Shown here: piece by piece, positions 1 to 7,926 of the stretch | Position numbering within the stretch: position 1 is the first letter of the stretch | How the letters are laid out: each line of letters begins with the position of its first letter | Assembly (NCBI RefSeq): GCF_001574435.1 | Contig: NZ_LOCN01000019.1 | Coordinates: 171,017-235,016, forward strand | Direction: 5' to 3' | DNA length: 64,000 bases | From: Moritella sp. JT01 | Lineage (GTDB): Bacteria; Pseudomonadota; Gammaproteobacteria; Enterobacterales; Moritellaceae | Made by a program: the position numbers and the translations under genes | The notes under the pieces: generated by a model | The model's input: only the letters and a program-made list of their open reading frames with translations | What the model was told of the DNA's origin: nothing | Database searches by the model: none

Positions 1-222
1 TTCCTTCAACAGTTCACTAATGTCATTGGTTAATCCAGTCTCTTCATACAACTCTCTTTTAGCTACATCGAGATAAGTGTCACCTTCCGTGAGTTCGCCA
101 CCAGCAGTCGCCCAAAAAGGAGCAGGTTTATGCTCGTCTTTATATTGAAACAGTAGAAGTTTTCCTTCATCGTTTACGATCATCAATCTTGAACATGTTC
201 TTGTTTTCAATTTAATTCCCAT
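1..222 (-). CDS. Nudix hydrolase, 3' end outside window
   Basis: The minus strand from the ATG at 222 reads 74 residues before leaving the window. Residues 42-64 form a Nudix box (G-ELTEG-D-TYLDVAK-REL-Y-EETGL) that fits GX5EX7REUXEEXGU except for Asp in place of the first Glu. Nudix enzymes hydrolyse nucleoside diphosphates linked to another group; the substrate cannot be told from this fragment. It starts only 15 bp after the stop of the dihydrofolate reductase gene and is in the same frame, with no attC between them, so the two are probably cotranscribed and may share one cassette. Confidence 0.8.
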   Translation of the reverse strand, partial: MGIKLKTRTCSRLMIVNDEGKLLLFQYKDEHKPAPFWATAGGELTEGDTYLDVAKRELYEETGLTNDISELLKE

Positions 223-237
223 CCTATCAACGGCTTC

Positions 238-711
238 TTAACTCTTTTTCCAAATTTGATAGCAATAGTTAATATTAGATTTAAACTTTTGCTCAAACGC
301 TAAACTAAATGAATCAGGGATTTCAGGGAAAACAATATCCCCTTCAGTTTCAATATCAATTGTTGATATATGCAAAGTATCAACTTTAGAAATCAAGCTT
401 CTATAAATCTCGCCGCCACCCGAAACAATAACATGATCGGTAATATCTTCTAACTGTCTTAAAGCACGCTCAATTGAAGAGAAAACCATTACATTTTCAT
501 CCTCTGAAACGAAATCAGATCGTGATATTACGGCGTACTTACGATTTGGTAGCGTCCCCATAGACTCAAAAGTTTTGCGTCCAACTAAAAGCCATTGATT
601 ATATGTCATGGCTTTGAATAAAAGTTGCTCGCCTTTGGCTTGCCATGGAATATCAGGACCATTGCCAATTATCCCATTCTTAGACTTTGCAGCCATTAAT
701 GATAACTTCAT
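238..711 (-). CDS. dfrA: Dihydrofolate reductase, DfrA1-like (class A)
   Basis: This 157-residue protein should reduce dihydrofolate to tetrahydrofolate with NADPH. It has the DHFR signatures IPW (21-23), GRKTFESMG (44-52) and SGGGEIY (97-103). Its length and long stretches recalled from memory match DfrA1, the integron-borne trimethoprim-insensitive enzyme, far better than a housekeeping FolA. A good ribosome site (AAAGGA) lies 6-7 bases before the ATG. The gene sits at the edge of a chromosomal cassette array and is followed closely by a Nudix gene. Trimethoprim resistance is an inference from the family and was not tested. The alignment with DfrA1 is from recall, not from a program. Confidence 0.9.
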   Translation of the reverse strand: MKLSLMAAKSKNGIIGNGPDIPWQAKGEQLLFKAMTYNQWLLVGRKTFESMGTLPNRKYAVISRSDFVSEDENVMVFSSIERALRQLEDITDHVIVSGGGEIYRSLISKVDTLHISTIDIETEGDIVFPEIPDSFSLAFEQKFKSNINYCYQIWKKS

Positions 712-919
712 GATTAATTCCTTTGGTTAATACCTAATTATCCTCTGCTAGGATTTTTGATAACAACATGAACACTTTTGAATTAAAAACAAGCGATTAC
801 ACAAATACACCTTTATTTACAATACCTTACTATACTTTAATCTAGTTGTATTGTTTTAAATTTAGTGTCATTTATAATCCAGCCATCAAAATAATCCATA
901 ATAAATATAAAGGTAAATA

Positions 920-1489
920 ATGAAATCTATAACTGTACTTGGTGCCTTAGCTGCAATCGTATTAACGACACATGTTCAAGCAAACCAAGACGTCTCAGGC
1001 TTCTACATTGGTGGTGGTTTAGGCTCGACATTTAGTGATTCGGATAGCAGTTCATTTTATTCTGATACCGATGGTAGTACACTAAAACTTATTGGTGGTT
1101 ACCAATTTAACCGTATCGTTGCAATTGAAACTCAATATACAAAATATGGGGATATAACACCATATAACAACAAAGATGGCTATAAATGGGCTCCCAGCAC
1201 TCTATCTGTAACCGCTAATCTTGGTTACACTTTCCAAAATGGTTTACGCCCTTTTACTACCATTGGTTTATCATCACTGGATCTAAACCAAACAACGAAA
1301 AAAATAGACGATAACAATGCTACAGCCGCACGTTTGGGACTCGGTTTAGAATATACACCCGCTACTTTATCTAATATAAACTTCCGTGCAGGCTATGAAG
1401 CAGATGCTTTCACACTTCAGTCTACTGGTAAGCCTGATACTGATGTTATTTTAAGTTCGCTATACCTAGCTGCATCTTACAAATTCTAA
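920..1489 (+). CDS. Outer-membrane beta-barrel protein
   Basis: The 189-residue product has an N-terminal signal peptide ending near THVQA-NQ (about residue 21). A run of alternating polar and aromatic strands follows, ending in a C-terminal Phe (ASYKF), as expected for an outer-membrane barrel. The size and the GFYIGGGLG opening resemble the OmpA-type or OmpW-like 8-strand barrel group (outer membrane protein beta-barrel domain). An AAGG ribosome site precedes the ATG. It is on the plus strand between minus-strand cassette genes and lacks an attC of its own, so it may not be a cassette. Function is unknown beyond membrane location. Confidence 0.75.
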   Translation: MKSITVLGALAAIVLTTHVQANQDVSGFYIGGGLGSTFSDSDSSSFYSDTDGSTLKLIGGYQFNRIVAIETQYTKYGDITPYNNKDGYKWAPSTLSVTANLGYTFQNGLRPFTTIGLSSLDLNQTTKKIDDNNATAARLGLGLEYTPATLSNINFRAGYEADAFTLQSTGKPDTDVILSSLYLAASYKF

Positions 1490-1543
1490 CGTTGTAAATT
1501 TATGGCGTTGGTCTATATCTAGTTAGCCCGATTCAAATTATAC

Positions 1544-1571
1544 GATAGTCTACAACGAACAGTAGACTATC
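1544..1571 (+). terminator. Inverted repeat downstream of the barrel gene
   Basis: GATAGTCTAC and GTAGACTATC form a perfect 10-bp stem with an 8-base loop. It starts 54 bp after the barrel-protein stop. There is no T-run after it, so it may be a weak or bidirectional terminator. The rest of the 339-bp gap (1490-1828) shows no ORF, attC or other element that I can support. Confidence 0.5.
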
Positions 1572-1828
1572 ACTCTCACCGCACTTCCTTAACTCCCTCT
1601 TATTCTTTTGATAACCCATTTATAACTCCAAAGACTTATGAGTATTTAATGAAAAATTGTATACAGCTACATGTTTATATATAGCCGTTCAACGTACTTG
1701 ATTAATGTTGAGCTAATACAAAAGCCATTTCTATTTCATCATTTTGGCTATTCTCAGCCTCCAACACTCTACAATATACTTCCATATAACCTCGTTAAAT
1801 ATACGCTGAAAAAAACTCACAATCCTAC

Positions 1829-2383
1829 CTAAGTCCAAGGTTCGACGGTTATTGATGGCCATCGGTCCTTAAAGCTCTTGCTCATTTTAATGTAACTGGT
1901 TTCTGTCATTGCTATTTTGTTTGGCTTTACATACATATTGAAGGCATCCTCTAATCCGTACGGCGCATAAATAGATAAGCAGCCTGATCTATCCAAAGTA
2001 AAACCAATGGCAAATGCAGATAACCAAGAGTCAATACCTTGCTCAACTCTATCGTAAGATTGAATTTTTAATCCACACTTAACCGGATACCATTTATGCA
2101 CATTAGCTTGATTTTTAATGTCGATCTTAACGGTATGGCTTAACTGGCTGCTAATATCTTTTTCATAGCACTCTTGTGTGTAAGTCTCGACATAGTCAAA
2201 GTAGACAATATCAAAGTCTTTAACCTTATCTAATGATTCTACCCCAAGTACACTGTTCCATATCAACTGCGTAATCGCCCCACCCGCAATATAGAAGTTC
2301 GGTAAACCAGCACTTCGGCAAGCTTCTGCAGTCTCAATCAACTCGGGTACAGACTTTATTAACAATTTTAGCTGATGTTCCAT
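1829..2383 (-). CDS. Nucleotidyltransferase-like protein (NTP_transf_6 / DUF925)
   Basis: The 184-residue protein carries the motif pattern of the PF06042 family: AGGAITQLIWN near the N-terminus, KDFDIVYFD as the acidic catalytic segment, then APYGLEDAFN and a C-terminal RWPSITVEPW. Members have a nucleotidyltransferase fold and no known substrate. I chose the ATG at 2383 (MEHQLK) because a GAGGG ribosome site lies just upstream; a longer TTG start at 2401 is less likely. It follows the acetyltransferase gene by 22 bp, so the two are probably cotranscribed. Confidence 0.8.
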   Translation of the reverse strand: MEHQLKLLIKSVPELIETAEACRSAGLPNFYIAGGAITQLIWNSVLGVESLDKVKDFDIVYFDYVETYTQECYEKDISSQLSHTVKIDIKNQANVHKWYPVKCGLKIQSYDRVEQGIDSWLSAFAIGFTLDRSGCLSIYAPYGLEDAFNMYVKPNKIAMTETSYIKMSKSFKDRWPSITVEPWT

Positions 2384-2405
2384 ACGCCCTCTACTTACCA
2401 AGCTA

Positions 2406-2870
2406 TTAACTTACTAATTTCTTAGACATATTATAACCACTAATAGCAAAACCAACTTCTTGATATAACTTTAAAGCCCTTTGATTGTGGTAAGCAACTC
2501 TTAATTTTATTTGCTCAATGCCAATTGATTGCACCTGTGATTCAAGCGCCTTAATTGCTAACTTTCCATAACCGTTATTACGGCTATTAGAGAATATGAA
2601 AAAGTCATAAATAAATGTGGATTTATCACTTATCTTAATCGAGTGCCATAAATAGCCCACAAGGTTCGATTCTGATTCAATACACAGCAGCTCGTGTTCA
2701 TTGGTTTCCAATCCATTAGGAAAACAACGTATGAGTTCTTGCTGAGCTAATTCGACAGCCCGGTCCATTGAGTGACCATAGTTTTGAGAAATCTCATGAC
2801 TGTAATCGTCAATGAAATAATCACAATACGCGGGATATTCATCTGATGTCATTGGTCGAAGTAGGATCAT
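2406..2870 (-). CDS. GNAT family N-acetyltransferase
   Basis: The 154-residue protein has the GNAT fold pattern. An acetyl-CoA binding loop RNNGYGKLAI lies in the middle and NQRALKLYQEVGF, the usual C-terminal motif B, lies near the end. The acetylated substrate is unknown. AGGA precedes the ATG by about 7 bases. It is one of eight GNAT genes in the array and is part of a densely packed run of six genes (4627 to 1829) with no recognisable attC between them. Confidence 0.85.
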   Translation of the reverse strand: MILLRPMTSDEYPAYCDYFIDDYSHEISQNYGHSMDRAVELAQQELIRCFPNGLETNEHELLCIESESNLVGYLWHSIKISDKSTFIYDFFIFSNSRNNGYGKLAIKALESQVQSIGIEQIKLRVAYHNQRALKLYQEVGFAISGYNMSKKLVS

Positions 2871-2952
2871 GCTTAGTCCTGTTAAAAAGTGATTTTAGCC
2901 TGTATACCACCAACACAACTAGCGGTGTTCGGTTACAGTCCTCGGTATGTAT

Positions 2953-3345
2953 TTACTCAAATTTTTCACGTTCCGGTAGTTGTGAGTTTGTGCAATACCA
3001 ATTTGCTTTTTCTGATATCCAGATATGCTCTTTTTCTTGCGAACCAATATCGCTATCTAAAGAACCTAATCTTAAAATGACGTGGGCTGCATCATCCCTT
3101 TTTGCGTAAATTTGAGAGCCACAATTCGAGCAAAAATAACGATATTTTCCTGCTGATGATTCATAAGAGAAAAGGCTATCTTTAGCTAATAGATTGAAGT
3201 CACAATCTTGCACAGCAGCCACACTCGAAAATGCACTACCATGCGCTTTTCTGCAAGTCTTGCAGTGGCAATGTACTATATCACCGACTTTTCCTGATAT
3301 TTCGTATTTAACTAAGCCACAAAGGCAACTTCCATTTATCATCAT
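2953..3345 (-). CDS. GFA family zinc protein (Mss4-like fold)
   Basis: The 130-residue protein shows the full cysteine set of the GFA (glutathione-dependent formaldehyde-activating enzyme-like) family: CLCG near residue 7, CHCKTCRK around 26-33 and CSNCGS around 72-77, which bind zinc. Family members are often labelled formaldehyde-activating, but most have no proven activity. AGGT precedes the double ATG. The start is 6 bp behind the DUF6434 stop, so it belongs to the same transcript. A second GFA cassette lies at 22289. Confidence 0.85.
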   Translation of the reverse strand: MMINGSCLCGLVKYEISGKVGDIVHCHCKTCRKAHGSAFSSVAAVQDCDFNLLAKDSLFSYESSAGKYRYFCSNCGSQIYAKRDDAAHVILRLGSLDSDIGSQEKEHIWISEKANWYCTNSQLPEREKFE

Positions 3346-3351
3346 ATTTAC

Positions 3352-3582
3352 CTATAAATTTAACAACATGAAATTCGATTTCCGACTTAGCCACTCTCCG
3401 ACTGCATCACCCATAATTAATCCTTCCGCACCTTTCATCCACAACATGAAATTACGATCAAACTTAAAATTTTCGCCACAATTTAACTTAAAGAACCGAC
3501 GAACATTCTGCGTGTTCTTATAAGACGATGTAATCAAAGTACAGTTAGAAATAGTATCTTTATGCCAATCAAATTCATCCAT
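3352..3582 (-). CDS. DUF6434-type small protein
   Basis: The 76-residue protein has the pattern FDWHKDTIS...SYKNTQNVRRFF...CGENFKFDR...WM...GDAVGEW, which I recognise as the DUF6434 domain. This domain is often fused to SAP domains and has no assigned function. The gene starts 1 bp after the stop of the upstream acetyltransferase and ends 6 bp before the GFA gene, so translation is probably coupled. The assignment rests on remembered family motifs. Confidence 0.7.
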   Translation of the reverse strand: MDEFDWHKDTISNCTLITSSYKNTQNVRRFFKLNCGENFKFDRNFMLWMKGAEGLIMGDAVGEWLSRKSNFMLLNL

Positions 3583-3583
3583 G

Positions 3584-4075
3584 TTAAATTTGTTTCTCCA
3601 ACCAAACTGAACTTATGTAATGACCGTGTTTCTTCGCATACTCATTAAATATACCGATCTCTCTGAATCCAAATCGTTTATGTAAAGCAATAGATCCATC
3701 GTTAGGCAAAGCAATACCAGACAAAGCACGATGAACGTTCTGTGTTTTTAACGCCGTAAATAGCCGATTATATAGTGATGAACCGACCCCTTTACCTTTA
3801 GCTAATTCATCGAGATAAACAGTCACTTCCACCGTATCCTCAAATGCTGATGCAGGCCTATATAATTGAGAGCAAGCAAACCCTAAAACTAACGCATTTT
3901 CGACCGCTACATAAATTTGATGTTTTGAATCCGGCTTAAACTGCTGAAACCATTTAAGCCTATCTTCGTAAGAAAATATCTGCTCTTCGAAACGAGCATT
4001 TGTGTTGATAATGTAGAAGTTAAAGATGTCTGTAATAGCGGGTACATCGGATAACTCCCCAAGTCTAATGTCCAT
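3584..4075 (-). CDS. Phosphinothricin-type GNAT acetyltransferase
   Basis: The 163-residue protein resembles the Pat/Bar/MddA branch of GNAT enzymes. EVTVYLDE is followed by the acetyl-CoA loop KGKGVGSSLY, then GIALPNDGSIALHKRFGF and a C-terminal SVWLEK. That branch acetylates phosphinothricin, methionine sulfoximine or related amino-acid analogues; the true substrate here is inferred only. It follows the DinB gene by 9 bp and precedes DUF6434 by 1 bp. A paralogue is at 22805. Confidence 0.82.
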   Translation of the reverse strand: MDIRLGELSDVPAITDIFNFYIINTNARFEEQIFSYEDRLKWFQQFKPDSKHQIYVAVENALVLGFACSQLYRPASAFEDTVEVTVYLDELAKGKGVGSSLYNRLFTALKTQNVHRALSGIALPNDGSIALHKRFGFREIGIFNEYAKKHGHYISSVWLEKQI

Positions 4076-4084
4076 GTTATATCC

Positions 4085-4627
4085 TTATGCTCGACAGTCT
4101 TCAATTTCGATTAAAAGATCAGTAACACCAATATCAATATCTAACTGATTCAAAATGGTACTTAGCTGGCCTCGATGATGGGTTTGGTGATTGAATAAGT
4201 GACTCACCAACGCACCAAGGTTTCTTTCACTAACCACACCAGCTGTATTCGAGTACACTAAGGTATCCTCAAAGTCGTCACTTTTAACTTCGTGTGATAA
4301 CCACTCAACAATCGATAAATCGACCAGTTCGCGTACTTGCTTTAAAGAGGCCAGATCTGAATACAACATATCGCTCAACCCATTTGGCCGAGGTAATTCT
4401 GAGAGCTTATTCAGCGATAAATAACGCGTTGAAAATGATGAAAACCGTGTAAGCCAAATCAAGTCCCCTACCAATATATGGTTGAGAGTACCTAGGATTG
4501 ATTTAAAAAACGCAGACCTATCTTCAATAAGAGTTTCAGGTTTCAAAAACTCAATAGATTCATAGACCTGACGATTCATTCGTCGGTTGTAGTTTGCCAA
4601 TAATAGATAGTGTTCAGTTGATAACAT
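4085..4627 (-). CDS. DinB family putative metal-binding protein
   Basis: The 180-residue protein has a DinB four-helix pattern with likely metal ligands: His in NHILVGD (about residue 49) and two in LFNHQTHHRGQ (about 145-155). DinB-fold proteins include thiol-dependent S-transferases and many of unknown role. It is the first gene of a tight six-gene minus-strand run reaching to 1829. The 156 bp upstream contains only a weak attC-like start (GTATAACACC at 4702). Confidence 0.8.
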   Translation of the reverse strand: MLSTEHYLLLANYNRRMNRQVYESIEFLKPETLIEDRSAFFKSILGTLNHILVGDLIWLTRFSSFSTRYLSLNKLSELPRPNGLSDMLYSDLASLKQVRELVDLSIVEWLSHEVKSDDFEDTLVYSNTAGVVSERNLGALVSHLFNHQTHHRGQLSTILNQLDIDIGVTDLLIEIEDCRA

Positions 4628-4783
4628 GGATATTCCTTTATCCGTAAAAAGATGACTTGTACAACCACCTATATCTTAATGAGTACATGATGACACTATG
4701 CGTATAACACCATGTTTATGCAACTAAAATTTTCCTGAAGCTGATTTACCGAGGAAAACTTAATTTAATCCTATTCTTATAGG

Positions 4784-5245
4784 CTATATTCGTTGTTCAA
4801 CATTGAGTTCCATAGGAACATAACGAATGCCATTTATACTCAACTCCTCCGACATCGCTTTAAACCCGACTTTCCCATAAAAACCAAGTGCATAAATCGA
4901 TGCTTTGACTCGAATCAACCTTGCACCACTAACTTGTTTCATTTCTTCGACTAGTCGTTTAGCTACACCAAAACCATGATATTCAGTTTTAACATAAAGA
5001 TGACCAATGTAGTTTTCTTCCCGCCAAGCTATATAACCAATAATGTCGTTACCAATAGTTGCTTTAACCGCCGAGTAAATTTCGGGATTCTTCACCTGAT
5101 CGATATCAGCCTTAAACGCAATTCTAATCGCCTCCTGACCTTCTGTATTAAGTAGAGGCACGACATGTTCTTCATTAACTGACTCACCTAATTTAAGGAT
5201 TAAATCTAAATCCCTGTGAGTCACTTTTTCAAAAGTAAATTCCAT
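4784..5245 (-). CDS. GNAT family N-acetyltransferase
   Basis: From the ATG at 5245 the protein has 153 residues. It carries GNAT features: IGHLYVKTEYHGFGVAKRL as the acetyl-CoA segment and ASIYALGFYGKVGF as the C-terminal motif. I placed the start at MEFTFEK because AGGAG lies 6 bases before it; a longer reading to 5332 would run through the attC-like sequence at 5259. Substrate unknown. Confidence 0.85.
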   Translation of the reverse strand: MEFTFEKVTHRDLDLILKLGESVNEEHVVPLLNTEGQEAIRIAFKADIDQVKNPEIYSAVKATIGNDIIGYIAWREENYIGHLYVKTEYHGFGVAKRLVEEMKQVSGARLIRVKASIYALGFYGKVGFKAMSEELSINGIRYVPMELNVEQRI

Positions 5246-5258
5246 TTTTTCTCCTAGT

Positions 5259-5304
5259 ACATAACGTCCAAATAAGGAACGGATATAACAGCTATACGTT
5301 GACT
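5259..5304 (-). other. Shortened attC-like site
   Basis: ACATAACGTCC at the left and GTTGACT at the right resemble the two core boxes of the attC sites further along, but only about 45 bp lies between them. The tautomerase stop codon falls inside it. It may be an attC with an internal deletion. Confidence 0.4.
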
Positions 5305-5678
5305 TTATACTTGAGGTCATTGACTTCGTCACCAGTCATACCACGGAACCCCCATTGATGAGGAGCTTGTTCTTTAATAATGATCTCAACATTAACAGGA
5401 GATATTAAAAGCTGGCGCTCTATTTCTTGAAATAGTGATTTGATAAGGTTCTTCTGTGTTTCTATTTGGCGACCAGCCATCATATTTATTTCTATGACGG
5501 TATAAGCATCAGTACGTCCACCCGGATAATAAAAATCTGCTCTATCCATAGGTATGAAACGATGTGCTCGCTTGTCTTCTGGAAAGCCCAAAACGGACTG
5601 CATACAACCATGTATCACATCGGACAATTTTGCTTTTATCGGATTTAGTTCTTCTTTGATTCCGTAAATTACGATCAT
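5292..5678 (-). CDS. Tautomerase family protein
   Basis: The 128-residue protein looks like the Tautomerase_2 group: an N-terminal strand IVIYGI, KAKLSDVIHGCMQSVLGFPEDKR, and PHQWGFRGMTGDE near the end. MIF/4-OT superfamily members usually use an N-terminal Pro; here the second residue is Ile, so classical catalysis is doubtful. I chose the ATG at 5678 because AAGGA lies 6 bases upstream; the longer frame to 5765 runs into insertion-sequence DNA. The end of an IS110-type fragment lies 27 bp upstream and could supply its promoter. Confidence 0.7.
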   Translation of the reverse strand: MIVIYGIKEELNPIKAKLSDVIHGCMQSVLGFPEDKRAHRFIPMDRADFYYPGGRTDAYTVIEINMMAGRQIETQKNLIKSLFQEIERQLLISPVNVEIIIKEQAPHQWGFRGMTGDEVNDLKYKVNV

Positions 5679-5704
5679 ATTCGTTCCTTGAATACCTAGA
5701 CATA

Positions 5705-5888
5705 ATGACTCCCCACTAAGCGTTAGCCTCCAACTTCGTGGGTTAGTTTTTGAAACCAGAGCCATAATATATTTGTTACAAAATATTAATGGAAATTAGT
5801 ATAAGTAAATATAACATAATTTTTATTGCCATGGACATACAGCAATCATTTATTCAGGTCGCTTATATTAAAGATGTGCAGGGCGTCA
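5705..5888 (+). mobile_element. IS110/IS1111-type element, left-end fragment
   Basis: The sequence from ATGACTCCCCAC (5705) onward matches the left end of the larger element at 13995, including the stretch that codes for the transposase N-terminus. Here the start codon is ATA instead of ATG, and the homology stops near 5888, so it is a dead fragment. The remainder of the gap to 6052 is AT-rich with only the ribosome site of the next gene. Confidence 0.75.
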
Positions 5889-6052
5889 AACCAATCTACA
5901 TAAGTAAAAATACATAAACAAAATAATCAGTTACAAATTTTATTCAAATCCAAACTCCCACAAACACTATCTTTTAGTATGTCTGTAAATTCGCACCTTA
6001 TATGATTTAATTAGCTTCGAACTAGGATGTCATTATAAAAAAGGAAATAAAA

Positions 6053-6523
6053 ATGAAATTTATAACCCCAGTATTAACTTCACTATTGTTATCTATAGCA
6101 ACACTACTTCCAACTGTAAGCTTTGCAGATGTGCCAATTAAGTTTCTTGAGTTGAATGATAATAATGACTACGAGGTTTTTCGTACCGCACAAAAAAATA
6201 CTGACAAAGTAACAATGATTATTTTTTCAAATAAAATATCAGCTGCAGATAAAAATACTAACTGTAACCTCTGTGATTGGCTAGAAACAAAAACCATGCA
6301 AGAATTAGTAAATGAGAGGTCAAAAATATTAAGCCCTTATATCGTTTACAATAATGCAAACTCTGAGTTTATAAGAACTCGTAAATACCAAATAGGTGAC
6401 GTTTTCCCTGCTGCATCATTTTTAATTAAAGGCAAGCATTGGAGAACCTTCAAGTTTGGTGAACTTACACCAGATTGGTTGATAGAGGTAATTGATTTCG
6501 TTTATGAAGAACAGAAAAAATAA
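6053..6523 (+). CDS. Exported thioredoxin-fold-like protein, unknown role
   Basis: The 156-residue product begins with a clear signal peptide (hydrophobic LLLSIATLLPTVSFA, cleavage near residue 25). The mature part has TMIIFSNKIS followed by NCNLCDW, a CxxC pair placed roughly as in thioredoxin-like folds, and DVFPAASFLIKGKH later, which resembles the cis-Pro strand. No family is firmly recognised. AAGGAAAT precedes the ATG. Like the barrel protein at 920 it lies on the plus strand within the cassette region. Confidence 0.6.
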   Translation: MKFITPVLTSLLLSIATLLPTVSFADVPIKFLELNDNNDYEVFRTAQKNTDKVTMIIFSNKISAADKNTNCNLCDWLETKTMQELVNERSKILSPYIVYNNANSEFIRTRKYQIGDVFPAASFLIKGKHWRTFKFGELTPDWLIEVIDFVYEEQKK

Positions 6524-6538
6524 TTGATTTCGTGAATG

Positions 6539-6560
6539 ACTCGCAGTTTTAGCTGCGAGT
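6539..6560 (+). terminator. Hairpin after the exported protein gene
   Basis: ACTCGCAG and CTGCGAGT form an 8-bp stem around TTTTAG, 16 bp after the stop codon. There is no strong T-run, so termination strength is uncertain. Confidence 0.5.
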
Positions 6561-6619
6561 TGCATGCACTGCGCAGTCATTGACAGACACACCATCATTC
6601 TCGTTTATTTTCCCCGAAC

Positions 6620-6790
6620 TCGGTAATAGCATGAAATGACATGTGTTGGATCTCGCGAACAACCTAGCCGAAAGCGAATATAATAAGGGTAATAGCGGCG
6701 TTTCATATCAAGGTAAGTCCATCATAGATTGAATTCATTAATTTACTATATATGAGGAGGGATTAGGGCTTGTTAAACACCCTAATAAGG
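6620..6790 (+). mobile_element. IS91-family element, decayed 3' end
   Basis: This stretch matches the last part of the element at 20095-22246. It includes the end of the transposase frame (gcatgaaatg, then acctagccgaaa), the non-coding tail with aatttactatat, and cccTaataaggtg near the right end. It is diverged and lacks everything upstream. It ends just before the stop of the methyltransferase gene, the same relative place as the intact copies. Confidence 0.7.
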
Positions 6791-6845
6791 TGCCGGATAC
6801 AACCAAAATTAAGAATCATTAATAATTGTTACGGCCCCCTTCATT

Positions 6846-7688
6846 CTATTTTTTCTGCGCACTGACTCCCATCAGATGATCGACCTTTACCACGTTCTTA
6901 AAGCCCGCTGCTTTTAGCCGGCGGATGACCCCGTCGACAAAGCTGCTTCCCTTCTTTATTATGTGTGGATTTCCCGTGTAATGAAAAAGCTGTCCGTCCT
7001 TGCGTAGCACTCGGTAAATCTGTCGGTAGAACTCTTCACTATAAAGCTCACCAGCAAGGGAAAAACGCGGTGGATCGTGAATGACCGAATCAAAAGAAGC
7101 CGCCGGCATTGTGGGGATCAGCTCATAGCTACTGCCCTGACGTTGCACAATCCCCTTGTTCCCCAAATCATTTGACCAAGGGTTCAGCGCGCGCAGCCCC
7201 ATGACCTCTGGGCTCAACTCGATACTAAGTACCTCGATTGCGCCTAGTCGGTGGGCTGCAATAGCCGCGTAGCCTAGTCCGCTACAGCAATCCAGTACCT
7301 TATCACCCTTACGTACCGCCTTCTGAGCCATCTCGGAAGCACTAACAAAAGGGTCAGTCCCCTTGGATATGTGCATTTTAACACCACTAATTTCTAGTAG
7401 AGGTGATCCATCCGTAGGAACAAGTTTGTAGTAGCCAGAACTGCGGTCTTCAAGCGGAACTATATCGCCATCGCTACAGAGGTAAATCCTCTGTGTCTTC
7501 TTAACGATTTTTTTGAGTTCGTCAATGGAAAGTCTATTGTCTTCGTCGAGCACGAGGCTCTGATCACTTAAGGAAAAATCCTGCTCAGAAATATTCAGAT
7601 CAACAGAGATCCGCACGCAAGACTGTCCTTTGGCGATAGCCTCCAGCGCCTGTTTGGCATTTGTTGTATGAAGGTAGTAGTTGGGCAT
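6846..7688 (-). CDS. Class I SAM-dependent methyltransferase
   Basis: The 280-residue protein has an N-terminal domain of about 110 residues followed by a Rossmann methyltransferase domain. Motif I is VLDCCSGLGYAAIAA (about 131-145), an acidic IELSPE loop follows, and motif IV is HDPPRFSL (about 205-212). It resembles predicted methyltransferases of the COG2521 type whose substrate is unknown; DPPR would suit a small-molecule or nucleic-acid amine substrate. Base composition is visibly more GC-rich than the neighbouring cassettes, suggesting a different origin. No attC borders it; decayed IS91 pieces lie on both sides. Confidence 0.75.
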   Translation of the reverse strand: MPNYYLHTTNAKQALEAIAKGQSCVRISVDLNISEQDFSLSDQSLVLDEDNRLSIDELKKIVKKTQRIYLCSDGDIVPLEDRSSGYYKLVPTDGSPLLEISGVKMHISKGTDPFVSASEMAQKAVRKGDKVLDCCSGLGYAAIAAHRLGAIEVLSIELSPEVMGLRALNPWSNDLGNKGIVQRQGSSYELIPTMPAASFDSVIHDPPRFSLAGELYSEEFYRQIYRVLRKDGQLFHYTGNPHIIKKGSSFVDGVIRRLKAAGFKNVVKVDHLMGVSAQKK

Positions 7689-7839
7689 ATAGTTCGTCTA
7701 TCTAGTTAAAAATACTGGCCCTACTATACACCCTCAGCGTTGGAGGGCTAACTTAAATAATGATATTCCCCCGAAAAAATGAACACCGGACATTTCAGCT
7801 TTATAAGTAATCTGATTAACAAAATTAGATGCATCCGGT

Positions 7840-7915
7840 TCACACGAACACCTAGCCGAAAGGCGAATATAATAAGGATAATGGTGATAATAAATAACGA
7901 GGAAAAAGGATTTAT
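7840..7915 (+). mobile_element. IS91-family element, small 3' remnant
   Basis: acacctagccgaaaggcg followed by a diverged aataaggataatgg matches the segment just after the transposase stop in the intact copies (for example 21997-22030). Only this short piece remains. Confidence 0.55.
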
Positions 7916-7926
7916 GACTAGAAAGT

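Noticed and set aside
4697..4800. attC between DinB and GNAT genes
   Set aside because: GTATAACACC at 4702 is a plausible left box, but no convincing right box or arm pairing was found.
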